Assembly (NCBI RefSeq): GCF_008843145.1
Contig: NZ_CP030265.1
Location: forward strand, 2,838,001 to 2,902,000
DNA from: Skermanella pratensis
GTDB taxonomy: Bacteria > Pseudomonadota > Alphaproteobacteria > Azospirillales > Azospirillaceae
Direction of reading: 5' to 3'
Length of the DNA stretch: 64,000 bases
Shown: positions 39,088 to 48,984 of the stretch, piece by piece
Position numbering within the stretch: position 1 is the stretch's first letter
Layout: each line of letters begins with the position of its first letter
Notes under the pieces: model-generated
What the model was told of the DNA's origin: nothing
The model's input: only the letters and a program-made list of their open reading frames with translations
The model's database searches: none
Position numbers and translations under genes: made by a program

Positions 39088-40485
39088 ATGCCGATTGAAA
39101 TTCTGATGCCAGCGCTGTCGCCGACCATGACGGAAGGCAAGCTGGCCAAGTGGGTCAAGCAGGAAGGCGACGACGTCAAGTCGGGCGACGTCCTGGCGGA
39201 GATCGAGACCGACAAGGCGACCATGGAGGTCGAGGCGGTCGAGGAAGGCAAGCTGGGCAAGATCCTGATCGCCGAGGGCACCGAGGGCGTCGCCGTCAAC
39301 ACCCCGATAGCATTGCTGATGGGCGAGGACGAGGACGCCAGCAAGCTGGAGACGCCGGAGGTTTCCGACAACACGCCGCAGTCCGTCGCCCTCCAGAAGG
39401 TCAAGGGCGAGGACGAGACCAAGCCGACCCTGCCGGTCTCCCCCCCGGCCGGCGAGAAGGCCGCCCCGCCGGCCAGCGACGAGGACAAGTACTTCGAGAA
39501 GAGCGTCAAGCTGACGGTGCGCGAGGCGCTCCGCGACGCCATGGCGGAAGAGATGCGCCGTGACGACAAGGTCTTCGTCATGGGCGAGGAGGTCGCCGAG
39601 TACCAGGGCGCCTACAAGGTGACCCAGGGCCTGCTGGCGGAGTTCGGCGACCGCCGCGTGATCGACACGCCGATCACCGAGCACGGCTTCGCCGGCCTCG
39701 GCGTCGGCGCCGCCTTCCACGGGCTGAAGCCGGTGGTCGAGTTCATGACGTTCAACTTCGCCATGCAGGCGATCGACCACATCATCAACTCCGCCGCCAA
39801 GACCCTCTACATGTCCGGCGGCCAGATGGGCTGCCCGATCGTCTTCCGCGGGCCGAACGGCGCCGCATCGCGCGTCGCGGCCCAGCACTCTCAGGAATAT
39901 TCCAGCTGGTACGCCCACGTGCCGGGCCTGAAGGTGGTCGCGCCCTATTCGGCGTCCGACGCCAAGGGCCTGCTGAAGTCCGCGATCCGCGATCCCAACC
40001 CGGTCGTGTTCCTGGAACACGAGATCCTGTACGGCCACAGCTTCGACGTGCCGGAGGATCCCGAGTTCATCATCCCGATCGGCCGCGCCAAGATCCTGCG
40101 GGCCGGCAAGGACGTGACGATCACCGCCTTCTCCTACATGGTCGGCCAGGCGCTGGCAGCCGCCGAGCGCTTGGCGGAGCAGGGCATCGAGGCCGAGGTG
40201 ATCAACCTCCGCACGATCCGTCCGCTCGATACCGAGACGATCGTCAACAGCGTCAAGAAGACCAACCGGCTCGTATCGGTCGAGGAGGGCTGGCCGTTCG
40301 CCGGCATCGGCGCCGAGATGTCCGCCCTGATGATGGAGCAGGCGTTCGATTACCTGGATGCCCCGGTCTACCGGGTGCACGGCGCCGACGTGCCGATGCC
40401 GTACGCCGCCAACCTGGAGAAACTCGCCCTGCCGCAGCCCGAGGACATCGAAAAGGCTGCCAAGGCCGTTCTGTACCGGAGCTGA
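39088..40485 (+). CDS. pdhB: pyruvate dehydrogenase E1 beta subunit with N-terminal lipoyl domain
   Basis: A 465-residue protein. Residues 1-80 are a lipoyl domain (lipoylated Lys43 in ETDKATMEV), a Pro/Ala linker follows, then the E1 beta transketolase-like domain ([41 protein letters not shown]). Such fusion is typical of alphaproteobacterial PDH. With pdhA it makes the E1 heterotetramer that passes hydroxyethyl to lipoate. ATG 39088. Confidence 0.96.
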   Translation: MPIEILMPALSPTMTEGKLAKWVKQEGDDVKSGDVLAEIETDKATMEVEAVEEGKLGKILIAEGTEGVAVNTPIALLMGEDEDASKLETPEVSDNTPQSVALQKVKGEDETKPTLPVSPPAGEKAAPPASDEDKYFEKSVKLTVREALRDAMAEEMRRDDKVFVMGEEVAEYQGAYKVTQGLLAEFGDRRVIDTPITEHGFAGLGVGAAFHGLKPVVEFMTFNFAMQAIDHIINSAAKTLYMSGGQMGCPIVFRGPNGAASRVAAQHSQEYSSWYAHVPGLKVVAPYSASDAKGLLKSAIRDPNPVVFLEHEILYGHSFDVPEDPEFIIPIGRAKILRAGKDVTITAFSYMVGQALAAAERLAEQGIEAEVINLRTIRPLDTETIVNSVKKTNRLVSVEEGWPFAGIGAEMSALMMEQAFDYLDAPVYRVHGADVPMPYAANLEKLALPQPEDIEKAAKAVLYRS

Positions 40486-40499
40486 CGCGACAACAAGAC

Positions 40500-40527
40500 G
40501 GCGCGCCGGCACTGCTTCCGGCGCGCC
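40500..40527 (+). promoter_or_regulatory. intercistronic hairpin between pdhB and pdhC
   Basis: A perfect 10-bp stem (GGCGCGCCGG at 40500-40509, complement 40518-40527), loop of 8, 15 bases after the pdhB stop and 16 bases before the pdhC start. Confidence 0.5.
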
Positions 40528-40543
40528 CTCGGGGGGACACTAG

Positions 40544-41920
40544 ATGCCGATTGAAATCACGATGCCGGCGCTGTCGCCGACGATGACCGAGGGCAACCTC
40601 GCGAAATGGCTCAAGAAGGAAGGCGACAAGGTCGAGTCCGGCGATGTCATCGCCGAGATCGAGACCGACAAGGCCACGATGGAAGTCGAAGCGGTCGATG
40701 AAGGCACGCTGGGCAAGATCGTGGTCCCCGAAGGCACCCAGGGCGTCGCCGTCAACCAGGTGATCGCGCTCCTCCTGGAGGAGGGCGAGGACGCCTCCGC
40801 CCTGGACGGCGGCGGCAAGCCCGCGCCGAAGCCGGCGGACAAGCCCGCCGACGGCGCCGCCCCGGCGGCCCCCGCGCCCAAGGCCGATGCCGCCCAGGCC
40901 CCGGCCGCCCAGGCTGCTCCGTCCCATGACGGCGCCCGCGTCTTCGCGAGCCCCCTCGCCAAGCGCATGGCCGAGCAGGCCGGCCTGGACCTGGCGCAGA
41001 TCCAGGGCAGCGGCCCCAACGGCAGGATCGTCAAGCACGACGTCGAGGCCGCGGTTTCCGGCGGCACCGCCAAGAAGGGCGCCAAGCCTGCCGCGGCGGA
41101 GGCTCCCAAGATCGAGGCGCCCAAGTCGGCTCCGTCGGCCGCGGCCGGGCAGGCGGCCAGCCAGTCGCCGGCAGCGGTCCCGTCGGCGCAGAAGCCCGCC
41201 GGCGTCGACGCCCGGGACTTCTCGACCAAGCTGGGGATGAAGTTCCGCGAGATCCCGAACACGGGCATGCGCAAGGTCATCTCGCGCCGCCTGACCGAGG
41301 CCAAGCAGACCGTCCCGCACTTCTACCTGACCATCGACCTTCAGATCGACCAGCTTCTGAAGACCCGGGCCGAGTTGAACGGCCGGTCGGACGAGTACAA
41401 GCTGTCGGTCAACGATTTCGTCATCCGGGCCTCGGCGCTCGCACTGAAGAAGGTGCCGGCCGCCAACTCCGCCTGGACCGACGACGCGATCCTCCAGTAC
41501 GAGAACGCCGACATCTCGGTCGCGGTCGCGACCCCGACCGGCCTGATCACGCCGATCATCAAGGCGGCCGAGACCAAGGGCCTGGTCGAGATCTCGAACT
41601 CCATGAAGGACATGGCGAAGCGCGCCCGCGACGGCAAGCTGAAGCCGGAGGAGTTCCAGGGCGGGACCTTCTCGATCTCCAACCTGGGCATGTTCGGCAT
41701 CCGCGAGTTCGGCGCGATCATCAACCCGCCGCAGGGCTGCATCCTGGCTGTCGGCGCCGGCGAGCAGCGGCCGATCGTCAAGGACGGGGCGCTCGCCGTC
41801 GCGACCATGATGAGCTGCACGCTGTCGGTCGACCACCGCGTGGTGGACGGCGCGGTCGGCGCCGAGTTCCTCGCCGCCTTCAAGAAGCTGATCGAAGATC
41901 CGCTGTCGATGCTGCTCTAA
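40544..41920 (+). CDS. pdhC: dihydrolipoamide acetyltransferase (PDH E2)
   Basis: A 458-residue E2 that transfers the acetyl group to CoA. One lipoyl domain (Lys43, ETDKATMEV) is followed by a linker, a subunit-binding domain near 130-170 (FASPLAKRMAEQAGLDLAQI) and the catalytic domain with the His and Asp motif SVDHRVVDGAVGAEF. The lipoyl domain is nearly identical to that of pdhB over the first 50 residues. Inner-core assembly would be trimeric. ATG 40544, 58 bases after pdhB. Confidence 0.96.
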   Translation: MPIEITMPALSPTMTEGNLAKWLKKEGDKVESGDVIAEIETDKATMEVEAVDEGTLGKIVVPEGTQGVAVNQVIALLLEEGEDASALDGGGKPAPKPADKPADGAAPAAPAPKADAAQAPAAQAAPSHDGARVFASPLAKRMAEQAGLDLAQIQGSGPNGRIVKHDVEAAVSGGTAKKGAKPAAAEAPKIEAPKSAPSAAAGQAASQSPAAVPSAQKPAGVDARDFSTKLGMKFREIPNTGMRKVISRRLTEAKQTVPHFYLTIDLQIDQLLKTRAELNGRSDEYKLSVNDFVIRASALALKKVPAANSAWTDDAILQYENADISVAVATPTGLITPIIKAAETKGLVEISNSMKDMAKRARDGKLKPEEFQGGTFSISNLGMFGIREFGAIINPPQGCILAVGAGEQRPIVKDGALAVATMMSCTLSVDHRVVDGAVGAEFLAAFKKLIEDPLSMLL

Positions 41921-41934
41921 GGGGAGACAAGCCT

Positions 41935-43338
41935 GTGGCTGATACTGAATTCGACCTCATCGTCATCGGTGGCGGACCCGGCGGCTACGTCGCCGCGATC
42001 CGGGCGGCGCAGCTCGGCATGAAGACCGCCGTCGTCGAGCGCGAGCACCTGGGCGGCATCTGCCTGAACTGGGGCTGCATCCCGACCAAGGCTCTGCTGC
42101 GCTCGGCCGAGGTGTCGCACCTGCTGCACCACCTGGACGAATACGGCTTCTCCGCCAAGGAGATCAGCTTCGACCTCCAGAAGGTGGTCAAGCGGTCGCG
42201 GGGCGTCGCCTCCCAGCTCTCCGGCGGCGTCAAGCACCTGCTCAAGAAGAACAAGGTCACCGTCATCGACGGCCATGCCACCCTGCTCGGCAAGGGCAGG
42301 ATCAAGGTCGAGAAGGACGGCACCACCACCGTCGGCGAATTCCAGGCCAAGCACATCATCATCGCGACCGGTGCGCGGGCCCGCGAGTTCCCGAACATGA
42401 AGGCCGATGGCAAGCTGGTTTGGACCTATCGCCATGCGATGGTTCCGGACACCATGCCCAAGTCGATCCTGGTGATCGGCTCCGGCGCCATCGGCATCGA
42501 GTTCGCGAGCTTCTACCTGAACATGGGCGCCAAGGTGATCGTGGCCGAGATGGTCGACCGCATCCTCCCCGCGGAGGACGAGGAGATCAGCGCCATGGCC
42601 CGCAAGTCGTTCGAGAAGCAGGGCATGAAGATCCACACCAGCGCCAAGGTCGGTGAGTTCCAGAAGGGCGCCGACAGCGTCACCACCACGATCGAGGCCA
42701 ACGGGAAGACCGAGACCATCACGGTCGACCGGGTCATCCTGGCGGTCGGGATCGTCGGCAACGTCGAGAACATCGGCCTCGAGAACACCAAGGTGAAGAC
42801 CGAGAAGTCGCACATCCTGGTCAACGAGTGGCTGGAGACCGACGAGCCCGGACTCTACGCCATCGGCGACGTGGTCGGCGCTCCCTGGCTGGCCCATAAG
42901 GCGAGCCACGAGGGCGTGATCTGCGTCGAGCACATCGCCGGGATCAAGGAGGCCCACCCGATCGACGTCCGCAACATCCCGGGCTGCACCTACTCGCACC
43001 CGCAGGTCGCCAGCGTCGGCCTCAGCGAGGCGAAGGCGAAGGAGGCGGGCTACGAGGTCAAGGTCGGCCGCTTCCCCTTCATCGGCAACGGCAAGGCGAT
43101 CGCGCTCGGCGAACCGGAAGGCATGGTCAAGACGGTGTTCGACGCCAAGACGGGCGAGTTGCTGGGCGCTCACATGATCGGCGCCGAGGTGACCGAGCTG
43201 ATCCAGGGCTACGGCATCGCCAAGACCATGGAGACGACCGAAGCCGAACTGATGCACACCATCTTCCCGCACCCGACACTGTCGGAGATGATGCATGAGT
43301 CGGTCCTCGCCGCCTACGGCAGGGCGATCCACTACTGA
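41935..43338 (+). CDS. lpd: dihydrolipoyl dehydrogenase (PDH E3)
   Basis: A 467-residue FAD flavoprotein that reoxidises dihydrolipoamide with NAD+. The redox disulfide is Cys43-Cys48 ([11 protein letters not shown]), FAD is bound by [13 protein letters not shown] by [11 protein letters not shown], and the C-terminal His-Glu motif is [15 protein letters not shown]. Start at GTG 41935 with GGGGAG upstream. It ends the pdh cluster; a GC hairpin follows at 43351-43379. Confidence 0.96.
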   Translation: MADTEFDLIVIGGGPGGYVAAIRAAQLGMKTAVVEREHLGGICLNWGCIPTKALLRSAEVSHLLHHLDEYGFSAKEISFDLQKVVKRSRGVASQLSGGVKHLLKKNKVTVIDGHATLLGKGRIKVEKDGTTTVGEFQAKHIIIATGARAREFPNMKADGKLVWTYRHAMVPDTMPKSILVIGSGAIGIEFASFYLNMGAKVIVAEMVDRILPAEDEEISAMARKSFEKQGMKIHTSAKVGEFQKGADSVTTTIEANGKTETITVDRVILAVGIVGNVENIGLENTKVKTEKSHILVNEWLETDEPGLYAIGDVVGAPWLAHKASHEGVICVEHIAGIKEAHPIDVRNIPGCTYSHPQVASVGLSEAKAKEAGYEVKVGRFPFIGNGKAIALGEPEGMVKTVFDAKTGELLGAHMIGAEVTELIQGYGIAKTMETTEAELMHTIFPHPTLSEMMHESVLAAYGRAIHY

Positions 43339-43350
43339 CGGCCAGTCGCC

Positions 43351-43379
43351 CGTGCCGCGGCTCCCGACCCTGCGGCACG
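43351..43379 (+). terminator. hairpin after lpd
   Basis: CGTGCCGC (43351-43358) pairs with GCGGCACG (43372-43379) across a 13-base loop. No T-tract follows. Confidence 0.4.
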
Positions 43380-43475
43380 GCGTCTCCCTATCGAGGCTAT
43401 TGGGTCAATTTGCACCTTGATGTCCGTGTCGGGGCGGTACACTTCTGGCATAGGCATATGGAGCTTGATGGAATC

Positions 43476-44435
43476 ATGACCGCATCCCCCCCGATCGACC
43501 GCGTCCGCCATCCGGAAAAGGCCCACCGGCCCGATAACCCGGTGCAGCGCAAACCGGACTGGATCAGGGTCAAGGCCCCGGTTTCCGCCGAATATGCGGA
43601 GACGCGGCGCCTGATGCGCGGACTGAAGCTGAACACGGTCTGCGAAGAGGCGGCCTGCCCGAACATCGGCGAGTGCTGGAAGAAGAAGCACGCCACCTTC
43701 ATGATCCTGGGTGCCGTCTGCACCCGCGCCTGCGCCTTCTGCAACGTGGCGACCGGACGCCCGGACCTCCTCGACCCGCACGAGCCCGACAACGTCGCCG
43801 AAGCCGTCGGTTCGCTGGGCCTGGAGCACGTCGTCATCACCTCGGTCGACCGCGACGACCTGGACGACGGGGGCGCCGACCACTTCGCCCGCACGATCCG
43901 CAGCATCCGCGAGGCCGCTCCGGCCACCACGATCGAGATTCTGACCCCCGACTTCATGCGCAAGAAGGGTGCCGTCGAACATGTCGCCAGGGCGCGGCCG
44001 GACGTGTTCAACCACAATCTGGAAACCGTGCCGCGGCTCTATCCGACGATCCGGCCGGGCGCGCGTTACTTTACCTCCCTCAACCTGTTGTCCCGTGCGA
44101 AGGAGCTGGAACCCGGCATCTTCACGAAGTCCGGCATCATGGTCGGGCTTGGCGAGACCAAGGAAGAGGTGTTGCAGGTGATGGACGACCTTCGGGCGGC
44201 CGAGGTGGATTTCCTGACCATCGGCCAGTATCTCCAACCCACGCCCAAGCACGCCGCGGTGGACCGCTTCGTTACGCCGGACGAGTTCGCCAGCTACGCG
44301 GCGATCGCGCGCGGTAAAGGCTTCCTGATGGTGTCCAGTTCGCCGCTGACCCGCTCGTCCTACCATGCGGGCGACGACTTCCGACGGATGCGCGACGCGC
44401 GCGACGCCAAGCTTGCCGCGGCCGCCGCCTCCTAA
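43476..44435 (+). CDS. lipA: lipoyl synthase
   Basis: A 319-residue radical SAM enzyme that inserts two sulfurs into octanoyl groups on lipoyl domains, here those of pdhB and pdhC. The auxiliary cluster motif is [12 protein letters not shown] and the radical SAM motif is CTRACAFC. Start at ATG 43476 with GGAA just before it; ATG 43458 is an alternative. Placed directly after the pdh cluster, so its product probably serves those same enzymes. Confidence 0.95.
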   Translation: MTASPPIDRVRHPEKAHRPDNPVQRKPDWIRVKAPVSAEYAETRRLMRGLKLNTVCEEAACPNIGECWKKKHATFMILGAVCTRACAFCNVATGRPDLLDPHEPDNVAEAVGSLGLEHVVITSVDRDDLDDGGADHFARTIRSIREAAPATTIEILTPDFMRKKGAVEHVARARPDVFNHNLETVPRLYPTIRPGARYFTSLNLLSRAKELEPGIFTKSGIMVGLGETKEEVLQVMDDLRAAEVDFLTIGQYLQPTPKHAAVDRFVTPDEFASYAAIARGKGFLMVSSSPLTRSSYHAGDDFRRMRDARDAKLAAAAAS

Positions 44436-44444
44436 GGAAACCTG

Positions 44445-44918
44445 ATGCCGACACACGCAGAGAAGCGGGTACTGCCCTACAAGCCGGAGCAGATGTACGA
44501 CCTCGTGGCCGACATCGAGAGGTATCCGGAATTTCTCCCCTGGTGCCTGGCGGCGCGGATCCGCAAGCGGGAAGGGAACGTGATCTACGCCGACCTGATC
44601 ATCGGGTTCAAGATGATCCGGGAACGCTTCACGTCCCGCGTGACCCTGAGCCCGCCCGACCGGATCGACGTCTCCTATACCGAAGGCCCGTTCAGCTACC
44701 TGAACAACCACTGGATGTTCCTGCCGACGGAAGACGGCGGCTGCCTGATCGATTTCTACGTCGATTTCGAGTTCCGCTCGAAGATGCTCCAGAAGATCAT
44801 CGGGGTGCTGTTCAACGAGGCCGTCCGCCGCATGGTCGCGGCATTCGAGAGCCGGGCCCGCCAGCTTTACGGCGACGGCACGGCCACCGCAGGCACCACG
44901 ACCTCGACGCCGGCCTGA
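44445..44918 (+). CDS. COQ10/RatA-like START domain protein
   Basis: A 157-residue START-fold protein with the family pattern PYKPEQMYDLVADIERYPEFLPW, LIIGFKMIRERFTSRV and MFLPTEDGGCLIDF. In bacteria RatA blocks 70S assembly and COQ10 aids ubiquinone transport; both fit the fold, and the ubiquinone role is more common in alphaproteobacteria. It starts at ATG 44445, 10 bases after the lipA stop, so it is co-transcribed. Confidence 0.85.
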   Translation: MPTHAEKRVLPYKPEQMYDLVADIERYPEFLPWCLAARIRKREGNVIYADLIIGFKMIRERFTSRVTLSPPDRIDVSYTEGPFSYLNNHWMFLPTEDGGCLIDFYVDFEFRSKMLQKIIGVLFNEAVRRMVAAFESRARQLYGDGTATAGTTTSTPA

Positions 44919-45293
44919 GGGGCCGTCCCGGGTCTTATCTGTTGGGACGCATTGTACGAGGGGCAGGGACTTGTCCGCACAAAGCCATCGACAGGCAAGG
45001 GACCGCCGGGTCCGGCAAGCGGCAGGCCGGAGGTCCGCCGTTTCGTCCTGTGACCTGTGGGGAACTTGACGATGCTTCGGTGGAGACGATGAGGGAGGCG
45101 GTGGAGTCTTTCAGCGACCTCAATGTCATCGAGTTCGTGCCCGGAGCCATGCCGGTCGGAGGAGACGAGGCGGCGGTAGCCGCATCGGCAAGGAAGCTGC
45201 CCGTGTGGAACCTCGCGGCTGATGGAAAGTTGTCCAGCCATCCGCCCCGGAAGCCCCGCCTTCGTTCCTGAACAGCCACACCTCAGGCACCCC
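44919..45293. other. mostly non-coding stretch before the nuclease gene
   Basis: No convincing RNA gene or terminator is visible. It contains one weak candidate small gene at 45089-45271, listed separately. Confidence 0.5.
45089..45271 (+). CDS. possible 60-residue small protein
   Basis: A frame from ATG 45089 to the stop at 45271, with GGAG 4 bases before the ATG. It reads MREAVESFSDLNVIEFVPGA and later a basic Pro/Arg tail. It is protein-like in composition but has no recognised family and may be chance. Confidence 0.3.
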   Translation: MREAVESFSDLNVIEFVPGAMPVGGDEAAVAASARKLPVWNLAADGKLSSHPPRKPRLRS

Positions 45294-46241
45294 ATGGCGA
45301 ACAGAAACGCTTCAGCCCCGGCGCTTCGCCGTTTCGGCCCCGCCTCGGCCGTCGAGGCCCAGCGGGTCGCGCGGACGCCCCGGCCGATCGGGGACTACGC
45401 AGGCCGCAGTGGGTACGACCCGGCGTTCGTGGATGCTGCGCAGCCGCTCCCCCTGCCCGGGAGCGGAGCCTGGGAGGTCGCCGGCGTCGATCCCGCGGCG
45501 CTGTCGGACGGCGACCATCCCCACGAACTCAAATACACCCATTTCTCCGTCAAGGTCTCGAAGAAGCGGCGGCTGCCGCTGTTCAGCGCCGTCAACATCG
45601 ACGGCGCCAAGTCGGACCGGACGGTCAAGCGTACGAATATCTGGCGGTTCGATCCGCGCATCGGGCGGGAGTTCCAGATCCTCGACGGCGTCTACGGCGG
45701 CGACAAGGAAGGATTCTTCAGCCGCGGGCACATGACGCGCCGGGAGGATCCGAACTGGGGGGACAAGAAGACGGCCAAGCTGGCCGACGCCGACACCTTC
45801 CACGCCACCAACGCCTGCCCGCAGCGGCAGTCGTTCAACGGTGGCATTTGGCTCGGGCTGGAGGACTATATCCTCGACAACACCGATCAGGAGAACATCC
45901 GGATCTCGGTCATCACCGGCCCTGTGTTTCAGGACGACGATCCCGTCTATTACGACGTTCCGATCCCCCTGGAGTTCTGGAAGGTCGTCGTCTTCACCAA
46001 CGCGGCCACCCGCCAGCTCACCGCGATAGGCTACAAGCGCTCGCAGGCCCGCCTGCTGCCGACGCGGCGGCGGCGTTTCATTTTCGGCGACTTCCAGGAC
46101 TCACAGGTCAGCATCGCCGGCCTGTCCGAGGACACGGGATTGGATTTCAGCGCCTACGTGCCCTTCGACGTGCTCGAAAAGGGCGATCCCGGCATGCAGA
46201 TCGCCCTGGCCAGCGTCAAGGACCTTTACCTGTCGCCCTGA
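45294..46241 (+). CDS. DNA/RNA non-specific endonuclease (NUC1 family)
   Basis: A 315-residue enzyme of the beta-beta-alpha-metal nuclease group (NucA/EndoG). The active-site signature is SRGHMTRREDPNWG, where most relatives have DRGH; the catalytic His is kept and the Asn/Trp region is FNGGIWLGLED. Unlike many homologues it has no signal peptide. Start ATG 45294, although the frame is open further upstream. It would cut DNA and RNA; a cognate inhibitor is not adjacent. Its 3' end overlaps pncC by 16 bases. Confidence 0.85.
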   Translation: MANRNASAPALRRFGPASAVEAQRVARTPRPIGDYAGRSGYDPAFVDAAQPLPLPGSGAWEVAGVDPAALSDGDHPHELKYTHFSVKVSKKRRLPLFSAVNIDGAKSDRTVKRTNIWRFDPRIGREFQILDGVYGGDKEGFFSRGHMTRREDPNWGDKKTAKLADADTFHATNACPQRQSFNGGIWLGLEDYILDNTDQENIRISVITGPVFQDDDPVYYDVPIPLEFWKVVVFTNAATRQLTAIGYKRSQARLLPTRRRRFIFGDFQDSQVSIAGLSEDTGLDFSAYVPFDVLEKGDPGMQIALASVKDLYLSP

Positions 46242-46726
46242 GACGCCACTCCGGCCGCCAGTTCCAGGGCGAACATCACCGCCGCCCGCCGCACCGCCGA
46301 CCGGTCGCCCTCGAACACCCTGCGCTCGTGGCGGAGCGCGCCGCCGCGCTTGGCGACCCCGAAATAGACCAGGCCGACCGGCTTGCCCGGCGTGGCGCCG
46401 CCCGGCCCGGCGATTCCGGTGACCGCGACAGCGGCATCCGCACGGGAATGGGCGACCGCGCCGGCCGCCATCGCCTCCGCCACCTCGGCGCTGACGGCGC
46501 CGACCCGGCCGATCAGGTCGGACGGCACGCCCAGCAATTCCGTCTTCGCCTCGTTGGAGTATGTCACGAAGCCCCGCTCCACGACGCTGGACGAGCCGGC
46601 GATCTCCGTCAGGGCTCCGGCTATCAGACCGCCGGTGCAGGACTCCGCCGTCGCCAGCTTCAGGCCCGCCGCGTCGAAGGCGGCGAGGACGACTCGCGCG
46701 CGGTCCAGGACATCGTCGGGAAACAT
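46226..46726 (-). CDS. pncC: nicotinamide-nucleotide amidohydrolase (CinA C-terminal)
   Basis: A 166-residue stand-alone CinA-C domain that deamidates NMN to nicotinate mononucleotide in NAD recycling. TAESCTGGLIAGALTEIAGS, FVTYSNEAK and GIAGPGGATPGKPVGLVYFG are the family blocks. It is convergent with the nuclease gene and downstream of ispDF with a 17-base gap, so it likely belongs to the ispDF transcript. Confidence 0.93.
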   Translation of the reverse strand: MFPDDVLDRARVVLAAFDAAGLKLATAESCTGGLIAGALTEIAGSSSVVERGFVTYSNEAKTELLGVPSDLIGRVGAVSAEVAEAMAAGAVAHSRADAAVAVTGIAGPGGATPGKPVGLVYFGVAKRGGALRHERRVFEGDRSAVRRAAVMFALELAAGVASQGDR

Positions 46727-46743
46727 CGGCGCTTCCTCCCCCT

Positions 46744-47910
46744 TCAGGTCGCCGGCAGGCGGATGGTAGCCACCGCCTGCGCCGCGATGCCTTCGCCCCG
46801 GCCGGTGAAGCCCAGACGTTCCGTCGTGGTCGCCTTGACGCTGACCCGGTCAGGCGCGATCCCCAGCAACTCGGCCATACGGGCGACCATGGCCTCGCGA
46901 TGCGGACCGATCTTCGGGCGCTCGCAGATCAGCGTCACGTCGGCATGGGCGATCATGCCGCCGCGGGCGCGGACCATTCCGACCGCATGGCGCAGGAACA
47001 GGCCGCTGTCGGCACCGCGCCACTGCGGGTCGCTCGGCGGGAAATGGCTGCCGATGTCGCCGGCGGCCAGAGCGCCCAGGATCGCGTCGGTCAGGGCATG
47101 GAGTCCCACGTCGGCGTCGGAGTGGCCTTCCAGCCGCGCCTCGTGCGGCACCTCGACGCCGCACAGCACCACATGGTCGCCGGGCGAGAACCGGTGGACG
47201 TCGTAGCCCATCCCGGTCCGCACGTCCGGCGGCAGGGAGGCGTTCATCAGCATGGCGGCCTGCGCCATATCATCGCGATTGGTCACTTTCAGATTGTCCG
47301 CGTTGCCTTCCACCAGAGCCACTTCCAGCCCGGCCCGCTCGGCCAGCGCCGCGTCGTCGGTCAGTTCGGCACCGGCCAGTTCCCGGTGCGCCCGCAGGAT
47401 CTCCTGGAAGCGGAAGCCCTGCGGCGTCTGGGCGCGCCACAGGCCGGCGCGCTCGACCGTGCCGCTGACGAGGCCGCCGGTGGCGCGCTTGAGCGTGTCC
47501 GTCACCGGCACGGCGGCGATCGCGGCGGGCACCTCGTCGAGCCTGTCCCGCACGGCGCGGATCGTGGCTTCGCCGACCAGCGGCCGGGCGGCGTCGTGGA
47601 TCAGCACGAAGGCGGGCGCCGGGTCGCGGGCGGCCAGCCGCTCCAGCCCGAGACGGACCGATTCCTGGCGCGTGGCGCCGCCCGCCACGGGTTCGGGCAG
47701 ATCCAGGCCGGCGACCGCGGCATCATAAAGCTCGCGGTGGCCGGGTTGGATCACCACCTGGACGGCATCGACGCCGGGATGCCGAAGAAACGCGCCGACC
47801 GTATGGTGCAGCACGGCACGGCTCCCCAAATCCTGGTATTGTTTGGGGCGGTCGCCGCCGAAGCGTTCTCCGCTGCCGGCGGCGACGATCAGTGCCACGC
47901 ATGAAGTCAT
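46744..47910 (-). CDS. ispDF: bifunctional IspD/IspF isoprenoid enzyme
   Basis: A 388-residue fusion. The N-terminal IspD domain ([26 protein letters not shown]) couples CTP to 2-C-methyl-D-erythritol 4-phosphate; the C-terminal IspF domain (about 232-388; [29 protein letters not shown]) forms the cyclic diphosphate. The missing IspE step lies elsewhere. Start ATG 47910; the frame is open 25 codons upstream. Fusion is typical of alphaproteobacteria. Confidence 0.96.
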   Translation of the reverse strand: MTSCVALIVAAGSGERFGGDRPKQYQDLGSRAVLHHTVGAFLRHPGVDAVQVVIQPGHRELYDAAVAGLDLPEPVAGGATRQESVRLGLERLAARDPAPAFVLIHDAARPLVGEATIRAVRDRLDEVPAAIAAVPVTDTLKRATGGLVSGTVERAGLWRAQTPQGFRFQEILRAHRELAGAELTDDAALAERAGLEVALVEGNADNLKVTNRDDMAQAAMLMNASLPPDVRTGMGYDVHRFSPGDHVVLCGVEVPHEARLEGHSDADVGLHALTDAILGALAAGDIGSHFPPSDPQWRGADSGLFLRHAVGMVRARGGMIAHADVTLICERPKIGPHREAMVARMAELLGIAPDRVSVKATTTERLGFTGRGEGIAAQAVATIRLPAT

Positions 47911-48018
47911 GGTCGAGTCCGCATTCTTCGAAGCACCTTGGAAGTTTCGGGCACCGAGCCTAGCCTGTCGCGCCGCTGCAGCCAAGCGGCCATCCGGACC
48001 GGAGTAGAACGGAAAAGC

Positions 48019-48834
48019 ATGTTCCAGAACGTCATGTTCAGCCTCACCGCCCTGCTGGCATTGATGCCGGCCTCGCTGCTGGCATACATGCGCGACGGAT
48101 TCCGGCAGGGCAGGGGACCGGATGCGGTGTTCTGGGCCGTCCTGTTCGTGGCCGTCGCCGGTCCGCTCGCCTGGTCCGTGGTCCAGCTCGACGGTACATG
48201 GCGCACCGGGCTGTCCACGACGCTATGGGTCAGCATCACCGCCTGCATGGTTCTGTATGCCGGCCTGTGCCTGACCACTCGCTCCGGCTGGCGGCTGATG
48301 CCGCTGCTGCTGCCCTACCTGATGCTGGTGGGCCTGTTCGCGACGGCCACGGCAGAGGCCCCGGACCCGACGCTGAGCGCCGCGGCCCCGACCGTCTGGG
48401 TCGACCTGCACATCGCGGTGTCGGTCACGACCTATGCCCTGTTGACGCTGGCGGCCGTCGCGGCGCTGGCAGCTTTCCTGCAGGAGCGCGCCCTGAAGGC
48501 CAAGCGGCCGACCGCGCTGACCCGCATGCTGCCGCCGATGGCCGACAGCGAGCAGCTCCAAGGGCGCTTGCTGGTGGCGTCGGAGATCGTCCTGGGCCTG
48601 GGCCTGGCGACCGGCATGTCGGTCCTTTACTTCGAGCAGGGCGCCGTGTTTCGAGTCGATCACAAGACAGTTCTTTCTGTCGCCACCTTTCTCGTCATCG
48701 GCGGACTGCTGATCGCCCATGCCGCGACCGGCGTGCGGGGCAAGCGGGCCGCCCGCTTTGTACTTCTTGCTTTTCTGCTGCTTACTTTGGGTTATCCGGG
48801 CGTCAAATTCGTCACGAATATTTTAATTTCATGA
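48019..48834 (+). CDS. CcsA/YpjD-like cytochrome c assembly membrane protein
   Basis: A 271-residue protein with about eight hydrophobic helices. The region from [19 protein letters not shown] to [14 protein letters not shown] matches the CcsA/HemX family, where His residues in the loops can bind haem. Role: haem handling or cytochrome maturation, or a related inner-membrane function (YpjD). It is divergent from ispDF. ATG 48019 has GGAAAAG just upstream. Confidence 0.75.
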   Translation: MFQNVMFSLTALLALMPASLLAYMRDGFRQGRGPDAVFWAVLFVAVAGPLAWSVVQLDGTWRTGLSTTLWVSITACMVLYAGLCLTTRSGWRLMPLLLPYLMLVGLFATATAEAPDPTLSAAAPTVWVDLHIAVSVTTYALLTLAAVAALAAFLQERALKAKRPTALTRMLPPMADSEQLQGRLLVASEIVLGLGLATGMSVLYFEQGAVFRVDHKTVLSVATFLVIGGLLIAHAATGVRGKRAARFVLLAFLLLTLGYPGVKFVTNILIS

Positions 48835-48984
48835 GCTAACCGGCTCTAAACTGCTCCGGAAAGCCGAATTGGTTCCAGCCATGACCCAAGTGATAGTTTC
48901 ATCGGCATTCTTCGCGCTTGCGATATTTTCCGGATGCGTGCTAGCCTGCACAAAATGACAGCATTACAGGGATTTGCCCAAAGA

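Noticed and set aside
44867..45295. Minus-strand frame in the 45 kb spacer
   Set aside because: Low-complexity translation, overlaps the COQ10-type gene on the other strand and lacks a ribosome binding site.
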